The position numbers and the translations under genes are program-made. This document shows positions 40,592 through 49,048 of a stretch of 64,000 nt of DNA, in pieces. Origin of the DNA: an uncultured Collinsella sp. (GTDB taxonomy: Bacteria > Actinomycetota > Coriobacteriia > Coriobacteriales > Coriobacteriaceae). The DNA lies in the NCBI GenBank assembly GCA_947507155.1, contig CANNOC010000007.1, forward strand, positions 1-64,000, in the 5' to 3' direction. Numbering within the stretch: position 1 is the first letter of the stretch; each line of letters starts with the position of its first letter. The notes beneath the pieces were generated by a model that saw only the letters and a list, made by a program, of their open reading frames with translations, was not told the DNA's origin and made no database searches.

Positions 40592-41899
40592 ATGAGCAAG
40601 ACAATAGTTAGGCCCACGCTATCGCTGGGCAACCACATCTTTCTGTATCGCCTGCTGCGCGATGCAATCGGATGCGGCAAGCAAACGTTTATGACGCAGG
40701 TCGAGGAGGCACTCGCCGCTGGTGACATGGCCGCTTATGACCTGGGCTTCGAGTCCACGCGCGAGTTGCTCGAGGAGCTCGACGACTGCATTAAGCTGAC
40801 CGTCTTTAAGGGCGGTCGCCTGTATGCCACCGTCATCGCCAACGATGCCTGGGATGCCGCCCTTGCCAAGGGCGAGGACAAGCCCAAGGCAGCCAAGGGT
40901 GCCAAGCAGTCCTACAAAAAGAAAAAGCGCGGCGAGAAGGACTTCAAGGCCGTGCGCCCCAAGCACGTTAAGCGCGCCGAGCCCAAGCCCGTGGCCGAAG
41001 TCGCTCCGGAGCCCGAGCCCGAGCCCGAGATCGAAGCCGCTATTGAGGTAACAGCAGAAGCCGAAACCGAAATCACTGCCACGACCGATCCCGAAGTCAT
41101 ATCCGAGCAGGAAGCCACTGCGGAACTCAACGAGGCTCCCAAGTCGACAACCGAAGAAGCCACTGACCAGCCCGAGACGCCTGCGTTCCAAAACAGCGAT
41201 GTCTTTGGCGACGAGCCCGAGGACGATCAGCCCGACGAGTCCGCCGATCAAGGCGCTACCGAGTCGACGCCGGAGCCCGAGACGCCGCAGCCCGCCATCT
41301 CGCTCACGGTCGTCTATGACCCCGAGAACGCAAACGCCGGCATAACCACCATGGCATCCACGCCCATCGAGGCAAAGTCGAGCGTCGAGAACGAGAACGC
41401 GACGCAGGCTGAGGTTGAAACTGCAGCTGCAGACGCACCCGTCACCGAGGAGCCCGCAGATTCCACGATCACGCCGGAAGCGACGCTGGAGCCCGCACCC
41501 GTCATCGAATCCGTGCCCGCCTCTGCTTGCGACCGAATTCCCGCACCGGCACCGGCTTCGGTACCCGCAGCGGCCCCAACCCCCGCACCTGCAGCGCCCG
41601 CCATCCCCGAGGACTTCCCCGTCGATTTCGCAACCGAAGTCTTCTGCCCCGGCCCGCTTCTGCACCAGCTGTCGACCTATCTCCCCTACGGTGCCGACAC
41701 CCTCGGCATCGTCGGCGAGTACTACTGGATCGCCCGCGAACGCGGCACCATCGAGGCCGCGCGAAACCGCGCAATCTTCCCCCTGCGCTACACGCAGGCC
41801 GGCGAGCGCCGCGAGGTTGCCGTGCGCATCCGCCGCAACACCGCCGGCGGCCTCGGAGCCGCCTGGGTCATCGATAAAGTCGAAGAACCCGAGCAGTAA
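40592..41899 (+). CDS. Unknown protein with a long acidic/Pro-rich linker
   Basis: 435 aa from ATG 40592 with GAGGAGA upstream. The N-terminal domain (1 to about 100: LGNHIFLYRLLRDAIGCGKQ, LLEELDDCIKLTVFKGG) is followed by a Lys-rich stretch (AAKGAKQSYKKKKRGEKDFK). A central low-complexity region is rich in Glu, Pro, Thr and Ala (EPEPEPEIEAA and APAPASVPAAAP). The C-terminal domain (about 345-435: FCPGPLLHQLSTYLPYGADT, IFPLRYTQAGERREVAVRIR) looks folded. No membrane helix is seen. No family is recognised; a two-domain scaffold joined by a flexible linker is likely. Confidence 0.65.
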   Translation: MSKTIVRPTLSLGNHIFLYRLLRDAIGCGKQTFMTQVEEALAAGDMAAYDLGFESTRELLEELDDCIKLTVFKGGRLYATVIANDAWDAALAKGEDKPKAAKGAKQSYKKKKRGEKDFKAVRPKHVKRAEPKPVAEVAPEPEPEPEIEAAIEVTAEAETEITATTDPEVISEQEATAELNEAPKSTTEEATDQPETPAFQNSDVFGDEPEDDQPDESADQGATESTPEPETPQPAISLTVVYDPENANAGITTMASTPIEAKSSVENENATQAEVETAAADAPVTEEPADSTITPEATLEPAPVIESVPASACDRIPAPAPASVPAAAPTPAPAAPAIPEDFPVDFATEVFCPGPLLHQLSTYLPYGADTLGIVGEYYWIARERGTIEAARNRAIFPLRYTQAGERREVAVRIRRNTAGGLGAAWVIDKVEEPEQ

Positions 41900-41903
41900 C
41901 GAC

Positions 41904-41943
41904 AAACGGCTCAAATCCAAATCAGGATTTGAGCCGTTTTTAT
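41904..41943 (+). terminator. Bidirectional terminator
   Basis: AAACGGCTCAAATCC (41904-41918) pairs with GGATTTGAGCCGTTT (41925-41939), followed by TTATTT. AAA precedes it, so it can also work on the minus strand for ettA. Confidence 0.9.
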
Positions 41944-41970
41944 TTGTTGATGTTGCGTAACCAACAGCGA

Positions 41971-42110
41971 GCGGGCCGCAAGTGCCCCAGGTTGCCGTGA
42001 AAGAGGAGCGACGCGTACTTCGGTACGCGAGCGACGGCTTGAACGGCAAGATGGGGTGCTTGCGGCCCGCGCAGCGTCGAGCAGTTACGCGGTTTGGAAA
42101 ACCGCGTAAC
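41971..42110 (-). repeat. Post-stop structured element, copy 3 (sense to ettA)
   Basis: Read on the minus strand it begins 3 nt after the ettA stop with the 12-bp hairpin GTTACGCGGTTT/AAACCGCGTAAC (42084-42110). CTGCTCGACGCTGC follows, then arms GCGGGCCGCAAG and CTTGCGGCCCGC (41971-41982, 42059-42070). The core has CCCCATCTTG, CGTTCAAG, CGTCGCTCGCGTACC, AAGTACGC, CTCCTCTTTCACGG and CAACCTGGGG. This core matches copy 1 closely, while the arm sequences differ. Confidence 0.75.
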
Positions 42111-42113
42111 AAT

Positions 42114-43793
42114 CTAGTCGCGCGTCAGCTTGCGGTGAATACGATGCGGCTGGGCTGCGTCCTCGCCCAGGCGCTCGATGCGGTTGGCCTGATAGGCCTC
42201 GAAGTTGCCCTCAAACCAATACCAGTTGCCCGGATTCTCGTCGGTGCCCTCCCACGCCAGGATGTGCGTGGCAACGCGGTCCAGGAACATACGGTCGTGG
42301 CTAATGACCACCGAACAGCCCGGGAACTCGAGCAGCGCCGCCTCGAGCGAGGACAGCGTCTCGACGTCGAGGTCGTTCGTGGGCTCGTCGAGGAGCAGCA
42401 GGTTGCCGCCCTGCTTGAGCGTAAGTGCCAGGTTCAGACGGTTGCGCTCGCCACCGGAGAGCACGCCGGCGCGCTTCTGCTGGTCCTGGCCCTTAAAGCC
42501 AAAGCTCGCCACATAAGCGCGGCTCGGAACCTCGGTCTCGCCGACCATCATGTGGTCCAGGCCGTCCGAGACGACCTCCCATAGGTTCTTGTCGGGGTCG
42601 ATGCCGGAACGGTTCTGGTCGACGTAAGAGATCTTGACGGTCTCGCCCACCTCGAGCTCGCCCGAAGTCAGCGGCTCCAGACCCACAATCGTCTTGAACA
42701 GTGTGGTCTTGCCCACGCCGTTGGGACCGATCACGCCCACGATGCCGTTGCGCGGCAGGGTGAACGAAAGGTCATCGATGAGCACGCGGCCATCGAACTC
42801 CTTGTGCAGATGATGGGCCTCGAGCACCTTGTTGCCCAAACGCGGGCCCACAGGGATGCGGATGTCGGTCCAGTCGAGCTTCTGGCTTGCGCGGGCCTCG
42901 GCCTCCATCTCCTCGTAGCGAGCAAGACGGGCCTTGTTCTTTGCCTGGCGAGCCTTGGGCGAGCTGCGTACCCACTCGAGCTCGGCCTCCATCCGCTTGG
43001 CGAGCTTGGCGTCACGGTTGCCCTGAGCCTCGATACGCGCGGCCTTGGTCTCCAGATACGTTGAGTAGTTGCCCTTGTAGGGATAAAGGTGACCGCGGTC
43101 AACCTCGCAGATCCACTCGGCAACGTTATCCAGGAAGTAGCGATCGTGCGTAACGGCAAGCACCGCGCCCTGGTAGTTGTGCAGGAAGTGTTCGAGCCAC
43201 AGGATCGACTCGGCGTCCAGGTGGTTCGTGGGCTCGTCGAGCAGCAGCAGGTCGGGAGCCTCGAGCAGCAGCTTGCACAGGGCCACGCGACGACGCTCGC
43301 CGCCGGAAAGCACGTTGACCGGCATGTCGGAATCGGGCAGCTGCAGGGCGTCCATGGCCTGGCCGAGCTTGGAATCGATATCCCAGCCGTCGGCGGCGTC
43401 GATCTCGTCCTGGAGCTTGCCCATCTCGGCCATGAGGGCGTCCATGTCGCAATCCGGGTCGCACATCTCCTCGCCGATCTTATTGAAGCGATCGACCTTG
43501 GCGATCATATCACCAAACGCCATGCGCACGTTCTCGATGACGGTCTTGTCGTCATCGAGCGGCGGCTCCTGCTGCAGGATGCCCACAGTGTAGCCGGGGG
43601 TGAGCCTGGCATCGCCGTTGGAGACCTCCTCGATGCCGGCCATGATCTTGAGCAGGGTCGACTTGCCCATGCCGTTGGGACCCACAACGCCGATCTTGGC
43701 ACCGGGGTAGAAGCTCAGGGTCACGTCGTCAAGGATCACCTTGTCGCCATGGGCCTTGCGAGCCTGATACATCTGGTAGATAAACTCCGCCAT
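42114..43793 (-). CDS. ettA: Energy-dependent translational throttle ATPase EttA (ABC-F)
   Basis: 559 aa with two ABC domains and no membrane segments. Walker A motifs are GPNGMGKST and GPNGVGKTT; signatures are LSGGERRRVALCKLL and LSGGERNRLNLALTL; LLLDEPTNHLD and LLLDEPTNDLD follow. The arm and linker region and the start FIYQMYQARKAHGDKVILDD are typical of EttA. It binds the ribosomal E site and adjusts early elongation to the ATP/ADP ratio. AAAGGA lies upstream of ATG. A structured element begins 3 nt after the stop. Confidence 0.95.
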   Translation of the reverse strand: MAEFIYQMYQARKAHGDKVILDDVTLSFYPGAKIGVVGPNGMGKSTLLKIMAGIEEVSNGDARLTPGYTVGILQQEPPLDDDKTVIENVRMAFGDMIAKVDRFNKIGEEMCDPDCDMDALMAEMGKLQDEIDAADGWDIDSKLGQAMDALQLPDSDMPVNVLSGGERRRVALCKLLLEAPDLLLLDEPTNHLDAESILWLEHFLHNYQGAVLAVTHDRYFLDNVAEWICEVDRGHLYPYKGNYSTYLETKAARIEAQGNRDAKLAKRMEAELEWVRSSPKARQAKNKARLARYEEMEAEARASQKLDWTDIRIPVGPRLGNKVLEAHHLHKEFDGRVLIDDLSFTLPRNGIVGVIGPNGVGKTTLFKTIVGLEPLTSGELEVGETVKISYVDQNRSGIDPDKNLWEVVSDGLDHMMVGETEVPSRAYVASFGFKGQDQQKRAGVLSGGERNRLNLALTLKQGGNLLLLDEPTNDLDVETLSSLEAALLEFPGCSVVISHDRMFLDRVATHILAWEGTDENPGNWYWFEGNFEAYQANRIERLGEDAAQPHRIHRKLTRD

Positions 43794-43978
43794 ATGCCTG
43801 TTTTATCCTTTCTACCTGCTGTTTTCCTATTCTTGTTTCGCTTTAGTGGAAACGAAATGGAAAAACCAGCTCTGAAACGTAACGAAATAGGGGCATGGTT
43901 GCCCATACCCCCTAATACTACCTGGGAAAAGTTCCCCCGGAACATACTATGAACTGCGTACGCTAGTTTTCCGCAACC

Positions 43979-44683
43979 TTAGCGAGCGGCTCGCTGCGAT
44001 TTGCGCCACAGCAGATACGAGTAGACGTAGACGGCTCCAACCGAACCAAACGCCAGAACCGCAATCACCGCGGCGACGACTTCACTCGAAAGCACGCTAC
44101 CCGCCACGCCCATCACAATCAGGCCAAAGCCCAGCACCATAAAGCAGGCACCGCCAAAGCGCTGCGTACGGCGCCAGTTCTCGGGATTGGCAAGCGCCCA
44201 AGGCGTCTTGATACCGAGCGTATAGTTCTGCTTCACACGCGGCAAGTAGTTGCCTACGCCGATGAACAGCAAACCGACAACACCGGAAATCAGCACGTTA
44301 ACCGAACCGACCGCCGGCACCACGCCCCAGACCGTAAGCTCTCCCAGCCAGCTTATGGCGCACATGAACAAGGTGAAGGCGATTACGAAGCCCTGATAGA
44401 ACTTGCCCGAGGTTCGATATGCCTCACCTTTGGGATCGATGCGCGGCACCACGCAGAACATTGCGAGAAGCACCAGAGGCAGCACGCCGAGCGCGGAGGC
44501 CATCCAGCTGGGACCCCAACCGTCGACGGCTCCGTTCGCGCCCCAGTGCGTGGGAATCTGCCCAGGCAAGCTCGGCATCACCATGAGGTGCGCTACGACA
44601 TTGGCGACGCACAGAGCGATCAGCGCAATCCACACACGCCGCGATACCCCCGTGGCGTGAATGCCCTTGTTTTCGTTATTCAT
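43979..44683 (-). CDS. SdpI-family membrane protein
   Basis: 234 aa from ATG 44683, overlapping the upstream ArsR gene stop by 8 nt. Six hydrophobic segments are seen. LPGQIPTHWGANGAVDGWGP is the DUF1648 motif, and LPRVKQNYTLGIKTPWALAN is the SdpI core. In Bacillus subtilis SdpI gives immunity to the SDP toxin and sequesters SdpR. The same regulator-immunity pair is here but no sdpABC toxin genes are in the window, so it may protect against toxins of neighbours. Confidence 0.87.
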   Translation of the reverse strand: MNNENKGIHATGVSRRVWIALIALCVANVVAHLMVMPSLPGQIPTHWGANGAVDGWGPSWMASALGVLPLVLLAMFCVVPRIDPKGEAYRTSGKFYQGFVIAFTLFMCAISWLGELTVWGVVPAVGSVNVLISGVVGLLFIGVGNYLPRVKQNYTLGIKTPWALANPENWRRTQRFGGACFMVLGFGLIVMGVAGSVLSSEVVAAVIAVLAFGSVGAVYVYSYLLWRKSQRAAR

Positions 44684-44954
44684 CCTTATCACCTTCCGTG
44701 TTTGTAAAGCCCATAAACCAACCGATCAAGTCCTGCATGACGGTGGTGTTTAAGCTGTAAACGATGTTTTGGCCATGACGTTCGTCGGTCACCAACCCGG
44801 CGTTTTTGAGCGTCGCCAAGTGATGGCTCAGCGACGGCTTACTGATATCGAAATGCTCGGCAAGCTCCCCCGCCGTGCAATTGCCCTCGCGCAGCAACTC
44901 CAAAATGCGCCGTCGCGTTGGATCGGCAAGCGCCTTAAAGCCCTCTCCCGGCAT
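44676..44954 (-). CDS. ArsR-family repressor (SdpR-like)
   Basis: 92 aa from ATG 44954 with GAGGAGG upstream. The winged helix-turn-helix is clear: FKALADPTRRRILELLREGN, then AGELAEHFDISKPSLSHHLA, LKNAGLVTDERHGQNIVYSL. No metal-binding Cys cluster is seen, which fits SdpR rather than metal sensors. It should repress its own operon through the TTAGACAAACATCTAA site upstream. The sdpI-like gene overlaps its stop and is translationally coupled. Confidence 0.88.
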   Translation of the reverse strand: MPGEGFKALADPTRRRILELLREGNCTAGELAEHFDISKPSLSHHLATLKNAGLVTDERHGQNIVYSLNTTVMQDLIGWFMGFTNTEGDKDE

Positions 44955-44988
44955 AAGACCTCCTCTCATCATCTCTCATGACGCGCAC

Positions 44989-45018
44989 ACTATACTCGAT
45001 ATTTAGATGTTTGTCTAA
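44989..45018 (-). promoter_or_regulatory. Promoter and operator of the sdpRI-like operon
   Basis: On the minus strand TTAGAC (45013-45018) and TATAGT (44989-44994) are 18 nt apart. The inverted repeat TTAGACAAACATCTAA (45003-45018) overlaps the -35 and spacer, where an ArsR-type repressor would act. Confidence 0.6.
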
Positions 45019-45120
45019 TTATCTAATACAGGAACATCTATAGAACATTCGTTCGTATTTAGCTACAATGGAAGTTGAAGCAGATGGGCCAGCTCCCTCT
45101 ACCCGAGAAGGAGATGGACT

Positions 45121-45207
45121 ATGAGTATTGACGATGTCCTGACGTTGTTATTGCTTGTAATCGCGGCTGTGGAGCTCGGCATCCACATTGGAGGTCGAAT
45201 GAAATAG
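45121..45207 (+). CDS. 28-aa hydrophobic peptide, holin-like
   Basis: A small ORF with GGAG eight bases before ATG. MSIDDVLTLLLLVIAAVELG is a short polar start followed by one hydrophobic helix, ending IHIGGRMK. It resembles the putative holin-like/type I toxin peptides of Gram-positives. No antisense RNA was identified, and the peptide could be any small membrane regulator. It is divergent from the sdpRI-like genes and followed by about 200 nt without another gene. Confidence 0.55.
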   Translation: MSIDDVLTLLLLVIAAVELGIHIGGRMK

Positions 45208-45413
45208 CCGCCCCCGCGTAATGCGAAGACGGCCACTTCTCACGCCATAAACGTGTTTCGGAGTTGGCCAACCCGCTGCAACGGGTGCCATCTGCTTCAA
45301 TCTTATGCGAATCCCGATCCCATTTCAACAAGCCCAAGGGCTCAAATGGAATCGCAATAATACCTATAATGGCGATAGCTAAAACACGACCGACTCCCCA
45401 TCGGAGGATATCT

Positions 45414-46211
45414 ATGACCGAGACCACAGCCGCAGCCGCCATCGAGACACGCGACACCAAGCTCGAGATTATCATGGGCCGCGAGGCACTCGATAAGCTC
45501 GCCGATGCTACGGTGCTAGTGCTCGGCTGCGGAGGCGTGGGCTCCAACTGCTGCGAGGCACTCGCCCGCGGCGGCATTGGTCATTTCGTCATTCTGGATA
45601 AGGACATCATCGCGCCCAGCAATATCAATCGCCAGGCCATCGCCTTTCACAGCACCGTCGGCAAGCGCAAGGTTGACGTGATGGAGGCCATGATCCACGA
45701 CATCAATCCCGCCGCCACCGTCATCAAGCGCACCGAATACTTGCTGAGCGACAACATCGATGATTTCTTCGCGAGCGTTTTGGAGCAGACGGACGGCAAG
45801 CTCGACTACGTCGTCGACGCCATCGACACCATCTCGGCCAAGCTCACCATTGCCAAATACGCTCAGGACCACGGCATTCGTTTGGTTAGCTCCATGGGCG
45901 GGGCCAACAAGCTCCATCCCGAGTGCCTCCGCTTTGCCGACATCTTCGATACGGTGCGTGACCCCATGAGCCGCATTATGCGCAAAGAATGCAAGAAGCG
46001 CGGAATCAAGAGCCTGCATGTACTGTTTAGCTGCGAGGAATCGGTTAAGACACAGCCCCGCGATCCTTCCAACATCCACGAGCGCACCGAGCTGGGAACC
46101 GCCAGCTTTATGCCGCCCATCATGGGCCAGATGATCGCCGGCGAGGTTATCCGCCAGATCAGTGGCCGCGGTACCGAGCGCGTGCGCGCCGATGGCCAGC
46201 GCCTGGACTAG
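45414..46211 (+). CDS. tcdA: tRNA threonylcarbamoyladenosine dehydratase
   Basis: 265 aa from ATG 45414 with CGGAGGA upstream. The E1-like fold has VLVLGCGGVGSNCCEALARG (nucleotide binding), LDKDIIAPSNINRQ and VVDAIDTISAKL; the C-terminal region includes KSLHVLFSCEES. This is the TcdA/CsdL family, which cyclises t6A to ct6A in tRNA using ATP. It stands just before a TatD gene 14 nt downstream and probably shares a transcript with it. Confidence 0.92.
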   Translation: MTETTAAAAIETRDTKLEIIMGREALDKLADATVLVLGCGGVGSNCCEALARGGIGHFVILDKDIIAPSNINRQAIAFHSTVGKRKVDVMEAMIHDINPAATVIKRTEYLLSDNIDDFFASVLEQTDGKLDYVVDAIDTISAKLTIAKYAQDHGIRLVSSMGGANKLHPECLRFADIFDTVRDPMSRIMRKECKKRGIKSLHVLFSCEESVKTQPRDPSNIHERTELGTASFMPPIMGQMIAGEVIRQISGRGTERVRADGQRLD

Positions 46212-46225
46212 CGGAGCGCGCCGAG

Positions 46226-47017
46226 ATGGAGCCCCGATTATTTGATGCACACTGCCATCTTGATTTAATGGCTCACCCGGACGCCGTTGCCGATGAGGCA
46301 ACGGCGCTGGGCTTGGGTCTATTTGATTGCGGCGTCGATCCACGCGACTTCGCTAACGCACATGGACGAACCCGTCGCCCTCCTACCGTCATCAAGGGCA
46401 TCGGCCTCCATCCCTGGTGGCTCGCCGACGAGCGATGCGGCAACGCAGAAATTGACCTACTCTGCCAAATTGCCGCGCAAGAACGTTTTGTTGGCGAGGT
46501 CGGGCTCGACTTTTCCGCTCGTTTTGCCGGAAGTGAGCCGCTACAAATACAGGCATTTGACCGGCTCTGCGATACACTCGTGCAGTGCCCTCTTGCCGGG
46601 CGCGTGATATCAATTCACGCCGTTCGTTCAGCAGGAGCCGCACTGGACGTCCTCGAATCGCATGGACTACTCATCCCAAACTCCGACTCCCCCGTTATCA
46701 TCTTCCACTGGTTTAGCGGCACTTCGGACGAACTCGTCCGCGCGCGTAATGCGGGCTGCTATTTTTCCGTCAACGAACGCATGCTCGCCACCAAGCGCGG
46801 TCGCGAATATGCCCGACAGATTCCACTCGACCGTCTACTGCTCGAGACCGATGCGCCAGCCGAACCAAACATAGAGACAAGCGCGCAGTCGCTCATCAAA
46901 TCGCTCACAAGGACCTCGATGCGCATTGCCTCACTCAAAAACTGTGACGCAAAGCGCATCGAGTCGGCAGTTTTAGCAAATGCGCACTATGTTTTTGACC
47001 TTCGCTGCCTTCGCTAA
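46226..47017 (+). CDS. TatD-family metal-dependent hydrolase
   Basis: 263 aa. Metal ligands are in FDAHCHLD (N-terminal His-x-His), GIGLHPWW, VGEVGLDF (Glu) and LLLETDAPAE (Asp); FHWFSGT completes the set. TatD proteins are 3'-5' exonucleases or D-aminoacyl-tRNA deacylase-like enzymes of the amidohydrolase fold. Sequence identity to the TatD core looks moderate, so it may be a divergent member. It lies 14 nt after tcdA. Confidence 0.85.
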   Translation: MEPRLFDAHCHLDLMAHPDAVADEATALGLGLFDCGVDPRDFANAHGRTRRPPTVIKGIGLHPWWLADERCGNAEIDLLCQIAAQERFVGEVGLDFSARFAGSEPLQIQAFDRLCDTLVQCPLAGRVISIHAVRSAGAALDVLESHGLLIPNSDSPVIIFHWFSGTSDELVRARNAGCYFSVNERMLATKRGREYARQIPLDRLLLETDAPAEPNIETSAQSLIKSLTRTSMRIASLKNCDAKRIESAVLANAHYVFDLRCLR

Positions 47018-47030
47018 CCCCTAGTGGGCA

Positions 47031-47092
47031 AAAATGCTAAATATGAGTACTGTTACCGGAATGGATACATTACTCATATTTGGCATGTTTTG
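47031..47092. repeat. Long imperfect inverted repeat between convergent genes
   Basis: GCAAAAATGCTAAATATGAGTA-type left arm (47028-47049, one base less than the right) pairs with TACTCATATTTGGCATG (47071-47087) and continues to TTTTGC. The loop is about 20 nt. It is A+T-rich compared with its surroundings. It may be a small MITE-like palindrome. Confidence 0.55.
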
Positions 47093-47099
47093 CACACGA

Positions 47100-47133
47100 G
47101 GTCCCGGGGAGGATCCTGCACCTCCCCGGGACC
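47100..47133 (-). terminator. Hairpin at the end of the frl-type operon
   Basis: GGTCCCGGGGAGG (47100-47112) pairs perfectly with CCTCCCCGGGACC (47121-47133), just beyond the kinase stop. There is no T-run, so strength is uncertain. Confidence 0.55.
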
Positions 47134-47139
47134 GCTCGG

Positions 47140-48003
47140 CTATTCGACGATTGGCGCTCCGTGGCCCCAAGAACCTTCCATGCCGCACACGGTCGAAGCA
47201 AACCCGGCAGCAAAGTCAAGCGCGCGCTCGATGGCCTCGGCGCCATCCTCACCACGCTTGGCGGAATCGAGATAGCACATCAAAAACGAGGTGAGGAACG
47301 AGTCGCCCGCCCCCATGGTGTCCTTCATGTCCGTTACCGGTTTAGCCAGCTGGCGGTAATAACGCTCGCCGTCGTAAGCAATGCAGCCCTCGGCGCCCGC
47401 CGTAGCCGACACAAAACGCGGACCCAGGCCCTTCACCCATGCCAGACGCTCGCGAATCTCGTCCTCACTCGCGGCATCCGCCGCACTAAAGAAAGCGAAA
47501 TCGACGTAGGGCGCAATCTGCTCGTAGTACTCGTCGGTGGAGTCATCCGAAAAGTCAAAAGAGACCGTGACGCCCGCAGCCTTCAGCTTGGGCAGCTCGC
47601 GCTCGGTAAAGCAATAGTTGCCCGAATGAACCACATCGAACTGCTTCATGTACGCAAGGTCAAAACGATCGAGGACATAGCGCGCATCGCCACGGATACC
47701 GCCCTCGTTGGAGCCGAGGAAGACACGGTCACCGTCAACGACGGTCACGCGAGCCGCTCCGTTCTCGCCAATCATCTGCTCGCACTTGTCAAGCTCGATA
47801 CCCTCATCCTCGAGGCTTGCAATGACATGCTCGGCAGCGGCATCATTGCCAAAAATGCCCATGTATGCGGAGCGTGCGGCACCGCATTTCTTGGCATAAA
47901 CGGCGAAGTTCACCGCATTGCCGCCGGGATACATGGTGTGGATATGCTCGTAGCGATCGACGACGTTGTCGCCAAATCCGAGCGCGTTAACGTTAAATGC
48001 CAT
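47140..48003 (-). CDS. frlD: PfkB-family sugar kinase, fructoselysine 6-kinase-like
   Basis: 287 aa. MYPGGNAVNFAVYAKKCGA is the N-terminal PfkB signature and DTMGAGDSFLTSFL the C-terminal one with the catalytic Asp. It belongs to the short FrlD-type kinases that phosphorylate the 6-OH of fructoselysine. Last gene of the operon, 14 nt after the SIS deglycase, with GGAGCAAAGG before ATG. The neighbours define the substrate more than the sequence; another Amadori sugar is possible. Confidence 0.85.
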   Translation of the reverse strand: MAFNVNALGFGDNVVDRYEHIHTMYPGGNAVNFAVYAKKCGAARSAYMGIFGNDAAAEHVIASLEDEGIELDKCEQMIGENGAARVTVVDGDRVFLGSNEGGIRGDARYVLDRFDLAYMKQFDVVHSGNYCFTERELPKLKAAGVTVSFDFSDDSTDEYYEQIAPYVDFAFFSAADAASEDEIRERLAWVKGLGPRFVSATAGAEGCIAYDGERYYRQLAKPVTDMKDTMGAGDSFLTSFLMCYLDSAKRGEDGAEAIERALDFAAGFASTVCGMEGSWGHGAPIVE

Positions 48004-48017
48004 GGCCTTTGCTCCTT

Positions 48018-48986
48018 CTAGTACTCGACAACACCCATATAGCGACGGAAATCGGGATCGTGATCAAACACCTTGCCGCGTGCAGCACGCAGCTCGCAGT
48101 TCATGGCGTAGAACAGCACCGGGTCCAGATAGGCACGGACGCTCGCCGGCACGGCTTCCATACCGTACTCCTTGGCATCGAGCACCATCAGCGTATCGGT
48201 ATGCGTCTTAAGGAACGCCAGGGCGCGCTCATCCATAGCACGGCACTCGCTGGAGCCCATCTGCAGGAAGTAAAAAACGCCATCCTGAGTAGCCTCGAAG
48301 GGGCCATGGAAGTACTCGGCAGAGTGGATGTAGCTGCAGTGCTGCCACTGCATCTCCATAAGAGAGCAGATAGCGAAACCGTAGGTCTGGCTAAAGTTGG
48401 GACCGCTGCCCAGAATATAGAAGAACTCGTGCTCCTGGCAAAGCTTGGCAAAACGATCGCCCAGCTCGGCATTTACCTTCTCACGTGCCGGGGGAAGAAT
48501 CTTATCCATCTCGGCGATACCGGCATACATATCGGCAAGATCGGCGTAGCCCTCCTGCTGATCGAGCAGCTCGGCCGCAAGCGACAGCGAAATGCCAGCG
48601 GGGACCTCGGCCTGCGGCACACCCTCGCCCCATGGGTAGACCCACGTGGTCCACTTGCCGGAGTCGATCTTGGATCCAGCGTTGTCGGTCTGGGCGATCA
48701 CCGTAGCGCCGACGGCAAGGGCAATCTCGCAGCCCTCGACGACCTCCGGGGTATTGCCACTGTGGCTGCAAGCGATGACCAGGGACTTCTCGCCCAGACG
48801 ACGCGGACGCATAATGTCGAATTCACGCGCGGTATAGATATACGAAGTGAAGGTGGTTGCCTCGCGCTGCAGAAGCTCATGAGCCGGGATCAAATCGATC
48901 ATGGAGCCACCGCAAGCAATCCAGTAGACGCTGTCGAACTTGCCCTTCTCGGCAATTGCCTCTTTGATCAGATCGCGTGCGTTCAT
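48018..48986 (-). CDS. frlB: SIS-domain deglycase (fructoselysine 6-phosphate deglycase-like)
   Basis: 322 aa from ATG 48986 with AAAGGA upstream. Two SIS domains are visible: VYWIACGGSMIDLIPAHELL with CSHSGNTPEVVEGCEIALAV, and FYILGSGPNFSQTYGFAICS with HSAEYFHGPFEAT. This arrangement is that of FrlB, which splits phosphorylated Amadori compounds into glucose 6-phosphate and the amino acid. It lies between the epimerase and kinase genes. Start choice and family are clear; the exact amine is not. Confidence 0.87.
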   Translation of the reverse strand: MNARDLIKEAIAEKGKFDSVYWIACGGSMIDLIPAHELLQREATTFTSYIYTAREFDIMRPRRLGEKSLVIACSHSGNTPEVVEGCEIALAVGATVIAQTDNAGSKIDSGKWTTWVYPWGEGVPQAEVPAGISLSLAAELLDQQEGYADLADMYAGIAEMDKILPPAREKVNAELGDRFAKLCQEHEFFYILGSGPNFSQTYGFAICSLMEMQWQHCSYIHSAEYFHGPFEATQDGVFYFLQMGSSECRAMDERALAFLKTHTDTLMVLDAKEYGMEAVPASVRAYLDPVLFYAMNCELRAARGKVFDHDPDFRRYMGVVEY

Positions 48987-49048
48987 ATCCAGTTCCTTTC
49001 TTGTTTGGGCCGCAATCAATGACGTTGGTTGCGTGGCCGATAGTTGTT

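Noticed and set aside
40976-41600. Glu/Pro/Ala repeats as tandem DNA repeat or CRISPR-like array
   Set aside because: The repeats are irregular and explained by a low-complexity protein linker; there are no constant repeats with unique spacers. No CRISPR array was seen in the window.
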